A DNA stretch of 64,000 nucleotides from CALINF01 sp039990395 (GTDB taxonomy: Bacteria; Pseudomonadota; Gammaproteobacteria; Pseudomonadales; Halieaceae): contig JBDXFZ010000008.1 of the NCBI GenBank assembly GCA_039990395.1, forward strand, positions 1 through 64,000. Direction: 5' to 3'. The notes below the pieces were generated by a model that saw nothing but the letters and a program-made list of their open reading frames with translations, had not been told where the DNA came from and searched no databases. Each line of letters opens with the position of its first letter. Position 1 is the stretch's first letter. Of this stretch, positions 52,332-61,069 are shown piece by piece. Position numbers and translations under genes: made by a program.

Positions 52332-53597
52332 TTAAAGCGTCAGGCGAATTCGCAGTCCGCTAACCCAGACCGTGGTTTCCTTATCGTTGAGTGCCGGGTC
52401 GCGCAATAATTGTAAGTTCGGCGTAATGGCCAGATTCTCTGACAATTGCAGGCGGTAAAACAACTCACCAGTGATCTGCGCTCCCAGTTCATCCTGCGGA
52501 GGTTGACCCCAGTTCCCTGCGAAACCTAGCAAGTCCGAATTCCGGCGGAATTTACGCATAAAACCAAAAGTGTAAGATTCTTCATAAAAAGCAGCTTCAC
52601 CATCGGCCCAACCAGCGCGCCCGAAAAACATCCAGCGAAGATCCTCGGTAGTCCAGTTGGCGCCCACAGCAACCCCTTGAGCAGACTCCAGGCCAACCTC
52701 CTCGCGATCGTCCACATGCCAGGCCATCACATGAATATTGGTGGTATAGCGGTCATCGCGGCTCGGGGACCAACCTATCTCCCCCCATTTAAAAAATTCA
52801 GAGCCGTCACGCAACCATTCGTAGTTGGTAAGGCTGCCATTGGCATCATTGATCGAGCCCTGAAAGTAGAAGTTGTCATCAACCCAACTGCCACCGCCGA
52901 AGCCCCAGGACGCGTCGGGAAAGGCGATCGCCGGGTTTAGCAGAGTTGCCAAGTTACTAAATGCTGTCCAGGGGTTTGCGTAGCCGAGCACCGACAGGTA
53001 ATCCATAGGATCGAAACGACCAGCAATTACCCCACCGCCGTCACCGATGCCCTGCTGCCAGTTGAAATCGATGAGCTCCCATCCAATATCGTTAAACAGA
53101 ACAGCCGTCTGGCCAATATAGCCAGCCTCGGCACCAAGACCAGCAGCAGTAACATCCCCGGAGATCTTGTGGCGATTGTCTACCTTGAAAACCAACCTAC
53201 CGGCGTTCTTATCTTCTCGGTTAAAGGGCGTCCACTCTCCATATGCTCGAAGTATGCCTGAGAAAGCATAGTTCTCATCGGTCAGTGATTCGTCCAGGTG
53301 CTGGTAGTAAGTGGTGTAGTCAGTGCCAAAGCGCAAACCATACTCCTTATTCACCCGGCTCTTGAAATCCCACCAGCCCTGCATTGAGTCGTCAATTTGA
53401 GGGAAGCGCAGCAGCGGTTCGGTTCGAAGGTCTTCTTCTATGAGTAAGCGCGATGGGGTATTGGGCGAACCAAAGTTATTCCCGCGGTCTGTATAACCTG
53501 CCAAATTTTCGGCTGAGCCAGAGTCAGAATTTTCCGAGGACAGCGCAACGGCAGGACCCATCAAAGCCCCCAGCAGTATCCAGTTTCGCATCGCCAT
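52332..53597 (-). CDS. OprB-family carbohydrate-selective porin (element 1)
   Basis: About 421 residues from the ATG at 53597 (53591 is also possible); a GGAAAGGG lies rather far upstream, so the start is not certain. A signal peptide (RNWILLGALMGPAVALS) precedes a barrel with aromatic-rich strands. Signature stretches are GWWDFKSRVNKEYGLRFGTDYTTYYQ, AGRFDPMDYLSVLGYANPWTAFSNL, SWGFGGGSWV and EIGWSPSR, and the protein ends in a strand with terminal hydrophobic residue (WVSGLRIRLTL), as BAM substrates do. OprB-type porins admit sugars or other small polar solutes. It is clearly paralogous to the porin at 55595 and lies after the peptidase gene in the same direction. Confidence 0.85.
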   Translation of the reverse strand: MAMRNWILLGALMGPAVALSSENSDSGSAENLAGYTDRGNNFGSPNTPSRLLIEEDLRTEPLLRFPQIDDSMQGWWDFKSRVNKEYGLRFGTDYTTYYQHLDESLTDENYAFSGILRAYGEWTPFNREDKNAGRLVFKVDNRHKISGDVTAAGLGAEAGYIGQTAVLFNDIGWELIDFNWQQGIGDGGGVIAGRFDPMDYLSVLGYANPWTAFSNLATLLNPAIAFPDASWGFGGGSWVDDNFYFQGSINDANGSLTNYEWLRDGSEFFKWGEIGWSPSRDDRYTTNIHVMAWHVDDREEVGLESAQGVAVGANWTTEDLRWMFFGRAGWADGEAAFYEESYTFGFMRKFRRNSDLLGFAGNWGQPPQDELGAQITGELFYRLQLSENLAITPNLQLLRDPALNDKETTVWVSGLRIRLTL

Positions 53598-53630
53598 CAA
53601 GAAATTCGCTTGAACCCTTTCCGTCGTTTT

Positions 53631-54899
53631 TTATTTCCAGTTTTCCGCATACACACGCATCAGGTTCTCTCCTAAAAAGCCGCGAATTTCATTCTCATTC
53701 CAGCCGTGTGCGTCCTCCAAAATAGCTGCCACGTCCCATATATGCTCTGCAGCAATGTTGCTGGCTGGTGCACCAAAGCCCAGCTCAGGGGGGTATACAT
53801 CGGTATTGCCAATATCCCGCTTGTAGTAATCCAAAATGTTATGCACGTAGTCGGTGGAGAAACACAACCTATCCCTGCCAATGAGTTCTGCTATGTACAC
53901 AACATGTTCTACAAAGCGCTCGGGCGAGGCATCCGCATCTTCGTTGAGGAAAATACCCACGCCGGTGGGGCAGACCACGCCCCCGGTTGATGCAACAGCC
54001 TTGATCGCCTCGTCAGACATGTTGCGGGAAATTTGCCAGACCGCATCAGCGTTTGAGTGGGAGGCAATAATTGGTTTAGTTGCTATGGCAGCCGCATCGA
54101 TTGCGGCCTGGTTGGATGAATGTGAAACATCGACCACGATATTGGCGGCCTGGGCTGCTTTTACCCACTGCCTACCCAGTTCGGTTAGCCCCAGATCCTG
54201 CTTGGTACCGCCACCCGCGAGCATATTGTTATTGTTGTAGGTGAAGTTCATGGTGCGGATACCGCCCAAATAAGACTTCTCAGCGTGACCCGCAAGATCG
54301 TCCGCCACGTAGTCCGCGCCCTGAGTGTTGTACATGACAGCCATCTTCCCGGCCGTCTTTGCCCTGCGGATATCCCCGGTGGTATCAACTTTAACCATAC
54401 CCTGATCCCTGATCACCTCATCCGAAGCCGCGATGATATCGTAAGCCGACTTGCCCTCCGGTATGGCGGCGGGAAATGCGTAAACTGTGGCAGAAGCCAG
54501 GGTTATACCTGCGTCCTTGTTGCGTACCACACCCCGACTGAAGGATTCATAGGTGTTCCCGATGATGCCAACGGACGCCGGCAGAATAGAGTTGATGGCA
54601 ATCGCATCCTTGTACTTATTCCGCGCTTGAGCGGCACGCTTTACCTGATCGGGAGTTCGCTTAAGGTCGTACTGCTCTGCAAGCCAGATCGCACGTTTGA
54701 CGATGATATCCTCAGACTTATCCCTAGTATTGTAGAGATTTGCCGTTATAACGCTGTCTGAGACATATCCAGCCTTGGCGTTCCATCCGCCATCAACGTG
54801 TTCATGCTCATGGCCTATGTCATGAGCACTCACTGACAATGCACCAGTCAGAATCAGGCCGGAAAAATATCTAAGGTGTCCCACAAATGAATTCCTCAT
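53631..54899 (-). CDS. Membrane dipeptidase (peptidase M19)-like exported protein
   Basis: About 422 residues from ATG 54899, with a signal peptide ending near SVSAHD; ATG 54926 is also possible. Family features include YLGGIRTMNFTYN, LTELGRQWVKAAQAANIVVDVSHSS and IIASHSNADAV (the two zinc-ligand histidines), and LCFSTDYVH (the C-terminal Asp). The N-terminal His-x-Asp zinc motif is replaced (AIAINSILP), and the bridging Glu region reads MYNTQGAD, so it belongs to an atypical branch and may bind fewer metals or be inactive. An N-terminal HEHEH cluster could bind metal. The substrate is unknown. It stands 30 bp upstream of the porin gene, likely one operon. Confidence 0.8.
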   Translation of the reverse strand: MRNSFVGHLRYFSGLILTGALSVSAHDIGHEHEHVDGGWNAKAGYVSDSVITANLYNTRDKSEDIIVKRAIWLAEQYDLKRTPDQVKRAAQARNKYKDAIAINSILPASVGIIGNTYESFSRGVVRNKDAGITLASATVYAFPAAIPEGKSAYDIIAASDEVIRDQGMVKVDTTGDIRRAKTAGKMAVMYNTQGADYVADDLAGHAEKSYLGGIRTMNFTYNNNNMLAGGGTKQDLGLTELGRQWVKAAQAANIVVDVSHSSNQAAIDAAAIATKPIIASHSNADAVWQISRNMSDEAIKAVASTGGVVCPTGVGIFLNEDADASPERFVEHVVYIAELIGRDRLCFSTDYVHNILDYYKRDIGNTDVYPPELGFGAPASNIAAEHIWDVAAILEDAHGWNENEIRGFLGENLMRVYAENWK

Positions 54900-55100
54900 C
54901 ACATCAATTCGCAACGCAGATAACATGGGTTCGGTCCTAAAAAAGCCAATCGCCCCCAACTTCGGGCACCAATAATACCGCACCCAAGCGGAGCCTGCCT
55001 GAGGGCAAGAATCGGTATCACATGGTTTCGGCACTGGTTCGGATTTCGGTTTTGGAGTTCAGTTAGCGTTCTTCGATTTACGGACAGCGCACTAAAAAAT

Positions 55101-55337
55101 CGAACCCAACCGAGCTCGGAATAGGTTCGGTTTAGGTAGCCCTCCCCTACAACCATAGAAAAATGGCTTTAGGCTCTGCAACTTACTAAGGCAATTGGAG
55201 CCTCTCCCTGCTCCTCATAATCGGCAGGTCGAAGGTTCGAGTCCTTCTGGGCCCACCATTTTTTATAGCTTTCATAGACTTATAACTCGGTTGAGCGCCC
55301 AACTATGGTGTTGACTCATAGACTGGAGTCGGTGGGT
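55101..55337 (+). repeat. Second att-like site: left arm, tRNA 3' half and right arm
   Basis: Core 55215-55260 matches the tRNA-Ile2 3' half with one change (A to G in the T loop) and includes CCA; the right arm follows to 55337. The left arm carries a nested palindrome at 55101-55129, CGAACC-CAA-CCGAGCTCGG-AATA-GGTTCG, with further GGTTCGG words at 54928, 55036 and 55124. The 5' half of the tRNA is not present, so no tRNA is made here. The region from 55035 to 55595 holds no gene other than this site and a transposase remnant. Confidence 0.7.
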
Positions 55338-55344
55338 GTAAGTG

Positions 55345-55466
55345 GTGGTAATTCCACGTTCAGGCAGAAAATCTTCGATGAGTGGTCCGGCATCCCGGTG
55401 ATGACTGAGGTTGAAGCGATGTGAGAGCCAGACGGCGTAACTGGTTATATCGAGAGGAAACAGTGA
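55345..55466 (-). pseudogene. Remnant of an IS6-family transposase N-terminus
   Basis: On the minus strand, the frame reads SLFPLDITSYAVWLSHRFNL and continues SHHRDAGPLIEDFLPERGITTTY. This matches the N-terminal pattern of IS6-family transposases (a YAVWLYxRFxLSxRDVEDLLAERGI-like block). Homology stops at the right arm of the att-like site, so the transposase is cut off after about 40 residues. The DDE catalytic domain and terminal repeats are absent, so it is dead. It marks past insertion or rearrangement at the junction of elements 1 and 2. Confidence 0.55.
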
Positions 55467-55594
55467 TGTTTGTATATGCTCATGGCCCGATTCTAGCAGT
55501 CTGGGCCAGTTAACTTGTCAGTACCCCCGTTTACAATGAGAATATTTCAAACTACCTTAGCTCCGAAAAGCCCACTTACAGAGCGCTATTTACA

Positions 55595-56902
55595 TTGACC
55601 CACCGCATTCTCAAAATCTTTGTCTTTTTCATTCTCTGTCCGCTTAGCCTTGCCTCTCCGGCAAATCAGGATTCGGAACACATTGTTACCGAAGAACCCG
55701 AGCTGGTAGAAGAACGAGTATCAGGCAATCGCCGGGAGTCCACGCTATTCGGAAGCAGGGACTCTATCTCGGTGCAACTAGAGACCGACGAAGCGATCAA
55801 ATCGCCGTCAGGACGTCTGGGGGCACTGGATGGCGCACTCTCCGGTATTCAGTCGTGGAAACGGGGGTTGCTCGAGGACTACGGCCTGCAATTAGGCATG
55901 GACCTGGCAACACTTTCCCAGTGGGCCAGCGAATCGATTGACGGTACGGATAACGCCTGGGGAGCTGTCGCCAGACTGTACGGTCGATGGGCCTTCCACA
56001 ACAGAGCAGCTGACAACACGGGCTTTATCGGTTTCAAAGTTGAAAACCGGAGTGCTTTGGGCGGGGAAATTCCACCCAAAAATCTACGCCGGGAGATTGG
56101 CTACCTCGGCTATACCGATATCGTGTTTAGTGATGATGGCAACCTGATCACTGAGCTTAGCTATCAGCAACGCCTGGGCGATAACGATCAGGCGGCCATC
56201 GTCGTCGGCAGATTCGACCCCAACAACTATATGGATGTGCTCGGTTGTTGCAGTCCGTGGACAACCTTCAGTAACCTAAGCCACCTGCTCAACCTGAGTA
56301 TTTCCCTGCCCGATGCCAGTTGGGGAGTGGGGGCCGGATCATGGCTGGGGGAAAGTGAACAGTGGTATGTCAGTGGCAGTATCAGCGATGCCAATGGCAC
56401 GCTGCGGTCGGGTCTGGACTGGTTCACCGGGGGGGCTGAATTCTTCAAGCAGGCCGAGATAGGCTGGTCTCCAAGCCGCGAGCGCAGACTCTATACCAAG
56501 ACCAGCTTTACCGTATGGCATGTTGACGAACGCGAGGACGCAGGGCTCCCATCCTCTCATGGTGTCGCGTTTTCGGCGAATAAAACCTGGAAAGACACAT
56601 GGATGGGGTTCTTCAAAGCAGGGGTCTCCTCGGGTGAAGCGGTACTGTACGATGAGTTCGCCTTAGTGGGATTTGGCCGAGTATTCCACAGCAATACCGA
56701 TCGAATTGGCCTGGCAATGAGTTACGGCAAGCCACCGGATTCAAGCCTTGACGCTGAAAAAACCATGGAAGTTTTCTACAAGTTTCAGTTGGCAAAAAGC
56801 CTTCAGTTGACCACGTCTTATCAGCACATTATGGATCCCGCACTGAACCCCGATGAGTCCTCCATCGACATGCTCGGGGTTCGATTGCGATTTATTCTGT
56901 AA
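55595..56902 (+). CDS. OprB-family carbohydrate-selective porin (element 2)
   Basis: 435 residues from a TTG at 55595, giving MTHRILKIFVFFILCPLSLASPAN, a clear signal peptide; the ribosome binding site is weak. After an acidic spacer the barrel has SWKRGLLEDYGLQLGMDLATLSQW, VVGRFDPNNYMDVLGCCSPWTTFSNL, SWGVGAGSW and EIGWSPSRERRLY, and it ends IDMLGVRLRFIL. It aligns with the porin at 52332 throughout, so the two are diverged duplicates in different elements and opposite strands. An alpha/beta hydrolase gene follows after 76 bp on the same strand, probably co-transcribed. Confidence 0.85.
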   Translation: MTHRILKIFVFFILCPLSLASPANQDSEHIVTEEPELVEERVSGNRRESTLFGSRDSISVQLETDEAIKSPSGRLGALDGALSGIQSWKRGLLEDYGLQLGMDLATLSQWASESIDGTDNAWGAVARLYGRWAFHNRAADNTGFIGFKVENRSALGGEIPPKNLRREIGYLGYTDIVFSDDGNLITELSYQQRLGDNDQAAIVVGRFDPNNYMDVLGCCSPWTTFSNLSHLLNLSISLPDASWGVGAGSWLGESEQWYVSGSISDANGTLRSGLDWFTGGAEFFKQAEIGWSPSRERRLYTKTSFTVWHVDEREDAGLPSSHGVAFSANKTWKDTWMGFFKAGVSSGEAVLYDEFALVGFGRVFHSNTDRIGLAMSYGKPPDSSLDAEKTMEVFYKFQLAKSLQLTTSYQHIMDPALNPDESSIDMLGVRLRFIL

Positions 56903-56978
56903 CAGTTTCACACCAACATCAGCGACATATCCTGTCAGATGACAGTAAATGACATTGAACAACTCGGGGAAATCACAT

Positions 56979-58307
56979 ATGCGACCCACACAGCCTATAT
57001 TACTAACTGCACTTTTCTTTGCGGGTGTCGGAGCCTATTCGACTTCCGTTGCAAGCACCGATTCACGCTGGAGTGTGATCGCTAACGCTTATGAACTTGC
57101 GGCTACGCTTACAGGCACCGAAGACAATAAGACTCATGGCGAAGGTGATGTAAATATAGTGCGATTCGATACTGAGTTTCGCAATCTGGAAGGCAGGTGC
57201 AACCAGCTGGCGAAGAGGGATCGTGCACCTTGCCTCGACGATCTTCTTCGGCTGAAGTCCCTGGTTAAGTCGGAGGTAAATCCTAACGACCCGAACCGCA
57301 ACCGACGCTTTGCAACCAACATTCCCAACTTCGTCAGCCCGGAGATGAGCAAGGTCATGGCAAACTGGACTCCCTTCTGGCTGGCGGACGGGTTTACCGG
57401 GTTCCCGGACCCCAGCGACAAAGCGGCGTGGCAGTTCGAGGTACTACACGGGGAAGTGATCGGTCCGGCGGCAAAGGCTGGAGAAGCGTTTTTGGGAACG
57501 ATGAACATCACGACGGAAGAGCGCGAGCTTAACGGAGTGCGAACGGTCATGCTTCATCCGAGCGAAAATCGCCATCCCGGGAAAGTGCTGATACACGTTC
57601 ATGGTGGCGCGTTTTACGCCAACACCCCCGAAACCACATATGACAGAACGGCACCACTTGCCGACTTGATGGGCATCAACATTGTTTCTGTGGACTATAA
57701 GCTGATGCCCGGGAAACCGGGAGAAGAGTGGGATATTCTCGATCAGCGAGACCAGGTGATTGCTGTATTTGACGCCCTCACAGCTGAAGGGACTCAGTAC
57801 AAGCCAGAAGATATTGGCATTTACGGATGCTCCGCTGGCAGCGGGCTGGTCGCCATGTCAGTTAATAAGATGTCACACCGAGGTGGAAAACTACCAGCCG
57901 CTGCCGTACTACAGGGTGCGATGGTTGATTTCACAATGGACAGTGATTCAAACACAACCTTGCGCTACGACGATCCTCGCACGAACTTCGATCTCCTTAT
58001 GGAATCCGTGTGGCCGATGCTCGGCATGACAGAAGAAAAAGCGAAAGATCCGCGCTACTCGACTGTGTTGGATAACTTCGAAGGACGTGACTTCCCTCCT
58101 ACGATGATTCAGCAGGGCACGAAGGAGATTCAGATGAGTGACGGTGTCCGCATGTACGATGTACTGCGTCGGGCGGGGCACACCACGCAGTTGGATGTGC
58201 ACGACGCCATGCAGCATTGCTTTCATGGACACTGGGGTACCCCGGAGGCGGAAGTAGCCGTGACTCGAGTGGCAGAATGGTTTGCGGAACACTTGTACAC
58301 TAAGTAA
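56979..58307 (+). CDS. Exported alpha/beta hydrolase, hormone-sensitive-lipase-like
   Basis: 442 residues from the ATG at 56979, 8 nt after GGGGA; a start 30 bp upstream is less likely. The signal peptide is MRPTQPILLTALFFAGVGAYSTSVAS. The oxyanion block HVHGGAFYANTPE (HGGG-like), the nucleophile elbow YGCSAGSGL (GxSxG, near residue 280) and the late Asp/His region (DVHDAMQHCFHG) fit the HSL/BioH-type esterase group. A roughly 160-residue N-terminal cap precedes the core. Likely substrates are esters or small lipids that enter through the neighbouring porin, but no specific substrate can be named. It is the last gene of element 2. Confidence 0.82.
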   Translation: MRPTQPILLTALFFAGVGAYSTSVASTDSRWSVIANAYELAATLTGTEDNKTHGEGDVNIVRFDTEFRNLEGRCNQLAKRDRAPCLDDLLRLKSLVKSEVNPNDPNRNRRFATNIPNFVSPEMSKVMANWTPFWLADGFTGFPDPSDKAAWQFEVLHGEVIGPAAKAGEAFLGTMNITTEERELNGVRTVMLHPSENRHPGKVLIHVHGGAFYANTPETTYDRTAPLADLMGINIVSVDYKLMPGKPGEEWDILDQRDQVIAVFDALTAEGTQYKPEDIGIYGCSAGSGLVAMSVNKMSHRGGKLPAAAVLQGAMVDFTMDSDSNTTLRYDDPRTNFDLLMESVWPMLGMTEEKAKDPRYSTVLDNFEGRDFPPTMIQQGTKEIQMSDGVRMYDVLRRAGHTTQLDVHDAMQHCFHGHWGTPEAEVAVTRVAEWFAEHLYTK

Positions 58308-58478
58308 TTGATACATGATTTATTGGTGATCGCACCCGCCCCCTAGCCGACAAAATGCATACGGTGATAGCTGAAGCAAATGGCGGGCTGTTAGGAATTG
58401 CAGCTAACTCCAAAGCTCGGAAGAGGTTCGGAGTTCGGTTTTGAAAAGCTGTTACAGATCTTCAGCTTATTGCCAAAA

Positions 58479-58760
58479 CTGCCGAAACCTACTCGAGGTG
58501 AGTTCGGTATAGGGTCGGTTTCGGCAGCTCTCCCCTACTACCATAGAAAAACGCCTTTAGATTCTTCAACTTACTAAGGCCATTGGAGCCTGTTCCTGCT
58601 CCTCATAATCGGCAGGTCGGAGTGGGCCGCACGCGGATTCGAGTCCTTCTGCTACCGCGCGCCTGACCCCACCATTTTTTATAGCTTTCATAGACTTATA
58701 ACTCGGTTGAGCGCCCTACTATCAAGTCTAGCCCTTAGTCTGGAAGGGGCTGGAAGGCGA
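58479..58760 (+). repeat. Third att-like site with GC-rich hairpin insert
   Basis: The left arm carries an 11-bp perfect inverted repeat CTGCCGAAACC (58479-58489) / GGTTTCGGCAG (58517-58527). The core starts CTCATAATCGGCAGGTCG at 58602. AAGG before the T loop is replaced by an 18-nt block ending CGCACGCGGA, and GGGCCC after it by a 20-nt block containing CCGCGCGCCTGACCCC, so the two inserts pair as GCACGCGG/CCGCGCGC (7 of 8). The right arm then follows that of the second copy to about 58722. The 58308-58821 gap holds only this site. Confidence 0.7.
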
Positions 58761-58821
58761 TGCTAGACTTTCTCGCAAATCGGCTATGCGTGCGCCACAG
58801 CACTAATCTGGGAGAGATCTA

Positions 58822-60147
58822 TTGAACACATTCATCAAAACCACCATCGCAGCTACTCTTGCGCTGGGCCTGAATATGCAGGCACAAGGAGAGACTAGCC
58901 AAACCCTCATTCGCAACGTAAATGTCTGGGATGGATTCGCAGATAAGCTCAATGAGGGACAAGACGTTTTAATCGATGGCAACAGCGTCGCTCGAATTGG
59001 CCCCAACCTCACAGCTGGCGATGCCACCGTTATCAATGGCGGTGGGCGCACCTTGATGCCCGGCCTCATAGATATGCATACGCACGTTATGTTCCCCCGT
59101 GGCTTGCCCGACCATGAAAACGTCTGGGACGGTGCCGCTTCTGGCGCCATGGCGCATGAGAGCATGCAGATTTATATGAACAACGGTTTCACCACGCTGC
59201 GTGACATGTGCAGCCCCCCAAGTCTGTCACGGGCGATCAGCTCTGGCGCGCTCGAGGGGCCCCGCTTTTACACCTCTGGCGCGTGTATTTCTTCTTACTC
59301 GGCACACGCTGACTGGGGACCTCAAACCGCAGAGCTTGGCGCCGATTCAAATCACATCCGCATGGGAACCTCCTTGATTGCCAACAGCCCGGATGAATAT
59401 CGTGAGGCCGCTCGCTACAATTTCCGCCAGGGTGCACAGTTCCTGAAAATTTTCGTGGGCGGTGGCGTAGCTTCGTCATTCGATCCCCTAGAATCAATCA
59501 CCATCAGGCCGGAGGAACTTAGGGCCGCGGTGGAAGTGGCGGAAGACTTCGGCTCCTATGCTTGCATCCATGTTTATCACGCGGAGCACATCCAGATGGC
59601 GTTGGATCAGGGTGTCACGTGCATCGAGCATGGTTTCTTAATGGACGAGGCCACCATGAAACGCATGGTTAAAGAAGACATTGTACTGTCTGCCCAAGCC
59701 TTCATGAGCTATACAGCGTTCCAAGACCCCGCCGGCATACCCGGTTTTGGTCCCGAGCAGGTGGCCAAGGGTCTTAAGGTCAATAAGGGTGCGGATCAGA
59801 TGTTCAAATGGGCGGCCGAGAAAGGCGTCGATATGTTCGCTGGGAGTGACATGTATACGTACGACGCGCTACCCAACGCCATGTTGAACATAACCCAACT
59901 CGAACGCTGGTTTTCACCAGTAGAGGCTCTGCGGGCCGCCACTTCATCGGCAGGAAAGTGGCTGATGAAAACTGGACCCAAAAACCCCTACAAGGATGCG
60001 CAGCTGGGCACTCTTAAGGAAGGTAGCTACGCGGACGTTATCCTCGTCACCGGTAACCCGCTTGAGGGGACTGAAGTTCTTGCTGATTCAAGCAACGTCG
60101 TTCTGGTCATGAAAGATGGCAAGGTCTTCAAAAATCAGCTCAATTGA
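58822..60147 (+). CDS. Exported metal-dependent amidohydrolase
   Basis: 441 residues from a TTG at 58822 after GGGAGAG; the signal peptide is MNTFIKTTIAATLALGLNMQAQG. The amidohydrolase fold is clear: PGLIDMHTHVMF (first metal pair), FLKIFVGGG with a candidate carbamylated Lys (near residue 212), IHVYHAEH and CIEHGF (His ligands, near 250-275) and MFAGSDMYTYD (late Asp, near 340), followed by the typical GTLKEGSYADVILVTGNPL ending. Prolidase-like and imidazolonepropionase-like enzymes are the nearest groups. The substrate is unknown. It is the first gene of element 3; a copy of its last 74 bp lies 820 bp downstream. Confidence 0.85.
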   Translation: MNTFIKTTIAATLALGLNMQAQGETSQTLIRNVNVWDGFADKLNEGQDVLIDGNSVARIGPNLTAGDATVINGGGRTLMPGLIDMHTHVMFPRGLPDHENVWDGAASGAMAHESMQIYMNNGFTTLRDMCSPPSLSRAISSGALEGPRFYTSGACISSYSAHADWGPQTAELGADSNHIRMGTSLIANSPDEYREAARYNFRQGAQFLKIFVGGGVASSFDPLESITIRPEELRAAVEVAEDFGSYACIHVYHAEHIQMALDQGVTCIEHGFLMDEATMKRMVKEDIVLSAQAFMSYTAFQDPAGIPGFGPEQVAKGLKVNKGADQMFKWAAEKGVDMFAGSDMYTYDALPNAMLNITQLERWFSPVEALRAATSSAGKWLMKTGPKNPYKDAQLGTLKEGSYADVILVTGNPLEGTEVLADSSNVVLVMKDGKVFKNQLN

Positions 60148-60189
60148 GGGGTCGCTATTTGTCAAAATAGTTGTCGCTCCCTGTTATGC

Positions 60190-60207
60190 GGCGGCTTCTA
60201 AGCCGCC
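60190..60207. terminator. Stable hairpin after the amidohydrolase gene
   Basis: GGCGGCTT and AAGCCGCC pair perfectly around CT at 60190-60207, and CCAGAC/GTCTGG (60229-60243) follows. No T-run follows the first, so termination is possible but not certain. These hairpins fill most of the 198-bp gap before the next gene. Confidence 0.4.
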
Positions 60208-60345
60208 ACAATCCTTGACCGGGTTAAGCCAGACTTTGTCTGGTACAGCCCAGTCTCTGATATCGCAGGTCCAGCGCTTAGGGTTTGCCGCCCTGGCTGC
60301 CGCGTAGACCACCCTTCGCTTATTGGAATTACGGAGAGGCTAGAG

Positions 60346-60859
60346 ATGGTTAATGCATCTTTATACAGATTAATCTTTATCATCACATTAATGGGCATCT
60401 CACCTTTTGCAAGCGCTCAAGGAAAATCAGGTTCGAGTGTTTTCGATATTGGTGTCTATGTTACCAACTTAGAAAGAACGAAAGATTTTTATACATCCGT
60501 GTTTGGTCTAAAGGTTATTAGAGAGTGGGATAGCATGGACATCAGTTTTGATGATGAGAATTATCAAACGGTCCCGTTGGGTGGTCTCTATCTGGTCGGT
60601 GACAACGGTATGCATCTTGAGTTTCTACAAAGGGCTGATCCCGATGCTCGGCAAGAGTTACAAGAGCCCATCAATCATTTTGCGATTGAGGTTGCAGATG
60701 TAAAGGCCAACGTATGATTTAGCGATATCAAAAGGAGCCAAGCCCGCTTTTTCCGACGAGAGGGTACAGTACGCGAGGATAGGCGATTTTCGTGTTACCC
60801 ATACACAAATAATTGGTTTGGATGGAGAGCGCATACAAATTCTTAGAGTGCTTGAGTGA
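60346..60859 (+). pseudogene. Exported VOC/glyoxalase-fold protein, frameshifted
   Basis: The frame from 60346 gives 123 residues with a signal peptide (YRLIFIITLMGISPFASAQ) and one VOC module (FDIGVYVTNLERTKDFYTSVFGL, then GMHLEFLQRAD), then stops at 60717 right after VADVKAN. The next frame continues the same fold without a gap (TYDLAISKGAKPAF to GLDGERIQILRVLE) and ends at 60859. Removing one A near 60708-60709 restores VKATYDLAISKGAKP, so a single-base insertion broke a gene of about 170 residues. Low GC separates it from its neighbours, suggesting foreign origin. It could be a dioxygenase-, glyoxalase- or antibiotic-binding-type protein. Confidence 0.65.
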
Positions 60860-60900
60860 TTGCCTGAGTGAGTGCTTGGTGACTGTTAGCCATTAGACAC

Positions 60901-60975
60901 TGCTTATTCAAACAACGTCGTTCTGGTCATGACAGATGGCAAGGTCTTCAAATATCAACTCGATTGAGGGGTCGG
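60901..60975 (+). pseudogene. Remnant of a second amidohydrolase 3' end
   Basis: Bases 60901-60975 match 60081-60155, the end of the amidohydrolase gene, with 6 differences in about 74 bp. The frame still reads NNVVLVMTDGKVFKYQLD and stops at the same place. Only the tail is left, so an ancestral paralogue was deleted, or this piece was copied by recombination. The 350 bp between 60860 and 61209 hold only this remnant and the fourth att-like site. Confidence 0.7.
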
Positions 60976-61069
60976 CATGCGCTCGGCTTTGGTCTAGACG
61001 CCCGTAGGCATCCAGAATAGGCTTTAGTTTTCTTGGGATTGCTAACTTGAAAGAGGTCTTTCCCTCCTC

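Noticed and set aside
55215..55260. Second functional tRNA gene
   Set aside because: Only the 3' half from the anticodon loop is present; the acceptor 5' strand and D arm are missing, so no cloverleaf can form.
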